Source of the DNA: CAZUVM01 sp964623885
Lineage (GTDB): Bacteria > Verrucomicrobiota > Verrucomicrobiia > Limisphaerales > UBA8199
Direction: 5' to 3'
Assembly: GCA_964623885.1 (NCBI GenBank)
Contig: CAZUVM010000210.1
Coordinates: 1-8,965 of the forward strand
Length of the DNA stretch: 8,965 bases
A program made the translations under genes and the position numbers. Below are positions 7,428 through 8,965 of the stretch, piece by piece; within the stretch, counting starts at the first letter, position 1, and every line of letters starts with the position of its first letter. The notes under the pieces were generated by a model that ran no database searches, was not told where the DNA came from, and saw only the letters and a program-made list of their open reading frames with translations.

Positions 7428-8366
7428 GTGACCGATTTGCTGAACAAGGCGCCTGCGCCGACGGGCTGGCGCGTACCGATCGCCTCGGGCCATTCGCGTG
7501 CCGGGCTGTTGTTCGGCCTCGGCGCCTATGTGATCTGGGGGTTCATTCCCCTCTACTTCCGCGCCCTGGCCGGTGTGCCGCCATTAGTGATTCTGTGTCA
7601 TCGGATCATCTGGTCAGCGCTGTTTATGAGCGTGGCGATCTCGTTCCAGGGTGAATGGTCGCAGCTTCGGCCTGTGCTCGCCAACTTGCGCAACGTTGGG
7701 TTGTTATTCGCCGGGGCCTTGCTGGTTGCGGCGAACTGGTTGCTTTTTATTTACGCCGTCGCCACCCACCAACTGCTGCAAGCCAGCCTTGGCTATTTCA
7801 TCAATCCGCTCCTTTCGATCGCGCTGGGCATGATATTTCTCCGCGAACGCCTGCGCTCGCGGCAATGGGTCGCCGTTGCCATCGCCGCTGGCGCCGTGCT
7901 CAATCTCACGCTGCGTGGCGCCGGCTTGCCTTGGCTGGCGCTCGCCCTCGCCCTATCATTCGGCTTTTACGGCCTTGTCCGAAAGCTGGTTAATATCAAT
8001 TCCCTGCACGGGCTGATGATTGAGTCTGCTATGCTCGTCCCGCTGGCTGTGCTCGGTCTGGCTTTGTTGCCGACCGCACACTTGGCACCATCTACTTGGG
8101 GCGTTCTCTCACTTTCGGGCCCCATCACTGCCATCCCCCTGCTCTTTTTTGGCGCCGCCTTGCGCCGCCTCCGCCTCTCGACGATGGGCTTTTTGCAGTT
8201 TGTCGGCCCAACGCTGCAATTTCTGATCGCGCTTCTGCTGTTCCACGAGCCTTTCAACCGCGGTAAACTGGCCACGTTCGCCCTTTGCTGGGCGGCCATT
8301 GCCGTTTATGTCACGGATTCCTTGCTCAGCCGGCAGCCCCCTGCGGTCGCCGACGAGCCGGAGTAA
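7428..8366 (+). CDS. rarD: RarD-type EamA/DMT-family permease
   Basis: This is an inner-membrane transporter-like protein of the drug/metabolite transporter superfamily. The family name comes from E. coli RarD ('chloramphenicol-sensitive protein'), and the natural substrate is not established. The 312-residue product has about ten hydrophobic helices and the family hallmarks GLGAYVIWGFIPLYFRAL (about residues 30-47), HRIIWS, LQASLGYFINPLLSIALG (117-134) with FLRERL, LSFGFYGLVRK, and near the end LSTMGFLQFVGPTLQFLIA plus FHEPF. GTG 7428 was chosen as start. The frame stays open to TTG 7296, but that extension is encoded partly by the dispersed repeat, shows no family similarity, and would make the protein much longer than the usual 295-310 residues. 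No in-frame ATG precedes the first membrane helix and no clear Shine-Dalgarno is seen. The gene stands alone, bracketed by the two direct repeats. Confidence 0.88.
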   Translation: MTDLLNKAPAPTGWRVPIASGHSRAGLLFGLGAYVIWGFIPLYFRALAGVPPLVILCHRIIWSALFMSVAISFQGEWSQLRPVLANLRNVGLLFAGALLVAANWLLFIYAVATHQLLQASLGYFINPLLSIALGMIFLRERLRSRQWVAVAIAAGAVLNLTLRGAGLPWLALALALSFGFYGLVRKLVNINSLHGLMIESAMLVPLAVLGLALLPTAHLAPSTWGVLSLSGPITAIPLLFFGAALRRLRLSTMGFLQFVGPTLQFLIALLLFHEPFNRGKLATFALCWAAIAVYVTDSLLSRQPPAVADEPE

Positions 8367-8380
8367 AATGCTGACGGAGC

Positions 8381-8399
8381 GCGAGCGGTCCCCGCTCGC
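8381..8399 (+). terminator. Hairpin after rarD, possible terminator
   Basis: A perfect 8-bp stem (GCGAGCGG/CCGCTCGC) with loop TCC starts 15 bases after the rarD stop. The position suits a transcription stop, but there is no T-run after it. It could also be the edge of a dispersed repeat. Confidence 0.4.
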
Positions 8400-8409
8400 A
8401 GCGGCCGGA

Positions 8410-8520
8410 ACTACTATCCATGAAAGTTTCCTAGGCCTGCGCAAACTCTCGTCCTCGTCTTCGTTCTCCTCCTCTTCCTCCAATGAATTCAATTGGCCTC
8501 CCTTTTGGTTGCGGCTCTGC
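8410..8520. repeat. Dispersed direct repeat, copy 2 (111 bp)
   Basis: This is the same element as 7219-7323, in the same orientation 1,191 bases downstream. The pyrimidine tract is 6 bases longer. The following 'GCTCTCTGAGTTCTTTGTAG' looks like a diverged version of the tail seen after copy 1. Confidence 0.85.
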
Positions 8521-8631
8521 GCTCTCTGAGTTCTTTGTAGTTAAATGATTATGGCAATCGCACAGCAATCCCCAAGCCCTTGCCAAATAAAAGATGCTCA
8601 ATCCTCAATTCTCAATGAGTGAGTACCTTCG

Positions 8632-8677
8632 ATTGCGGCTCTGCTGCTCTGTGTCCATCTGTGGTTTTCACCTGCAT
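8632..8677. repeat. Partial third copy of the repeat tail
   Basis: These 46 bases (ATTGCGGCTCTGCTGCTCTG onward) align without gaps to 7311-7356 with 34 identities. They lack the upstream part of the element. Confidence 0.55.
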
Positions 8678-8795
8678 GGATACGGCTTAGCGGCCTCGCC
8701 ACTCGTGTGTCATCAGTTTCCATTACACCCGGAACGGATAACAGTCTTGACCCAGGCCGATTTTCCCGGAAGCTTGGGCCACCCCGCAGTATGCT

Positions 8796-8965
8796 ATGAG
8801 ACCTGAACAATGGGACGTTTTTAAACGCGCCGCCCGGCTCGAAAAGCTCGACCAGATCCCCCTGGCTCTGATCATCGATAGCCCCTGGAGTCCCGGTTAT
8901 CTGGGGGTGAAGCACCTCGATTTCTTCCTCGACCCCGAAGTCTGGTTCCAATCGCACCTCAAGAT
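8796..8965 (+). CDS. URO-D superfamily protein, 5' fragment
   Basis: The frame runs from ATG 8796 off the end of the window, giving 56 codons. The visible N-terminus reads MRPEQWDVFKRAARLEKLDQ, then IPLALIIDSPWSPGYLGV and a KHLDFFLDPEVWFQSHLK segment. This resembles the start of uroporphyrinogen-decarboxylase-like proteins found in Verrucomicrobia and related groups. Some of these are cobalamin- or corrinoid-linked methyltransferases and not haem enzymes. The active-site part is outside the window, so the exact role cannot be told. The start is supported because the frame has a TGA at 8748-8750 and no earlier ATG. No Shine-Dalgarno is visible. The family call rests on recognition of the N-terminal pattern only. 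Confidence 0.65.
   Translation, partial: MRPEQWDVFKRAARLEKLDQIPLALIIDSPWSPGYLGVKHLDFFLDPEVWFQSHLK

Larger units (their letters stand above)
8367..8795. other. Repeat-rich intergenic region
   Basis: No gene is seen in these 429 bases. They contain the post-rarD hairpin, direct-repeat copy 2 (8410-8520), three tandem heptamers CTCAATC/CTCAATT/CTCAATG (8597-8617) and a partial repeat tail (8632-8677). The last 100 bases should hold the promoter of the URO-D-like gene. A TTGACC at 8747-8752 has no matching -10 box. Confidence 0.6.

Noticed and set aside
6628..7431. Long plus-strand frame of 267 codons
   Set aside because: It overlaps the CBM6 coding end, the zinc-ribbon gene and repeat copy 1. 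The translation has no recognisable domain, and the competing frames carry clear motifs.
7286..7654. Plus-strand frame beginning MNSIGLPFGCG
   Set aside because: Its start lies inside the direct repeat, with the same MNSIGLPFGCG peptide in copy 2, and it then runs out of frame through rarD.
8109..8492. Minus-strand frame with an acidic Glu/Asp-rich start
   Set aside because: The first part comes from repeat copy 2 and the rest is antisense to the end of rarD. Its possible meaning is kept as a finding on the repeat only.
8747..8776. Possible promoter with TTGACC before the URO-D-like gene
   Set aside because: No -10-like box at a suitable distance. TATGCT at 8790-8795 abuts the start codon and is too far away.
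8598..8957. Minus-strand frame of 119 codons at the right end
   Set aside because: It is antisense to the URO-D-like gene start and crosses a repeat fragment. It has no family pattern.

Overview
The window looks like chromosomal DNA from a GC-rich, Gram-negative soil-type bacterium. It is most likely a Verrucomicrobiota member of the Pedosphaera/Limisphaerales kind. This rests on three things: a type VI secretion gene, a secreted Asp-box/CBM6 polysaccharide-type protein beside a URO-D-like gene, and several dispersed palindromic or pyrimidine-rich repeats that I associate from memory with that group. It is an inference from gene style, not a database result.

Layout. Positions 1-1302 hold the 3' part of a gene for an alanine-rich, helical-repeat protein. 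It is followed 28 bases later by tssA (1331-2422), a type VI secretion assembly gene with a good ribosome binding site. The pair is probably the tail of a T6SS operon whose other genes lie upstream, outside the window. A 229-base intergenic stretch packed with hairpins (2423-2651) separates it from a class I SAM-dependent methyltransferase (2652-4298). That coding sequence carries a 72-base imperfect palindrome in frame. Directly coupled to it is an exported Asp-box beta-propeller protein with a C-terminal CBM6-type carbohydrate-binding module (4304-6904).

Convergent with that gene, only two bases apart, is a small minus-strand zinc-ribbon protein (6907-7092). Next comes a repeat-bearing intergenic region (7093-7427), then a RarD-type EamA permease (7428-8366). 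A second repeat-rich gap (8367-8795) follows, and the window ends in the first 56 codons of a URO-D-superfamily protein (8796 onward).

The genes do not form one pathway. The first two are linked to type VI secretion. The methyltransferase and the propeller protein are translationally adjacent but have no obvious shared function. The rest are single genes set among repeats. The parts most worth a second look are the palindrome inside the methyltransferase gene, the pair of about 110-base direct repeats bracketing rarD, the composite hairpin element after tssA, and the conserved-looking zinc-ribbon microprotein. I found no CRISPR array, tRNA, rRNA, transposase or phage gene.
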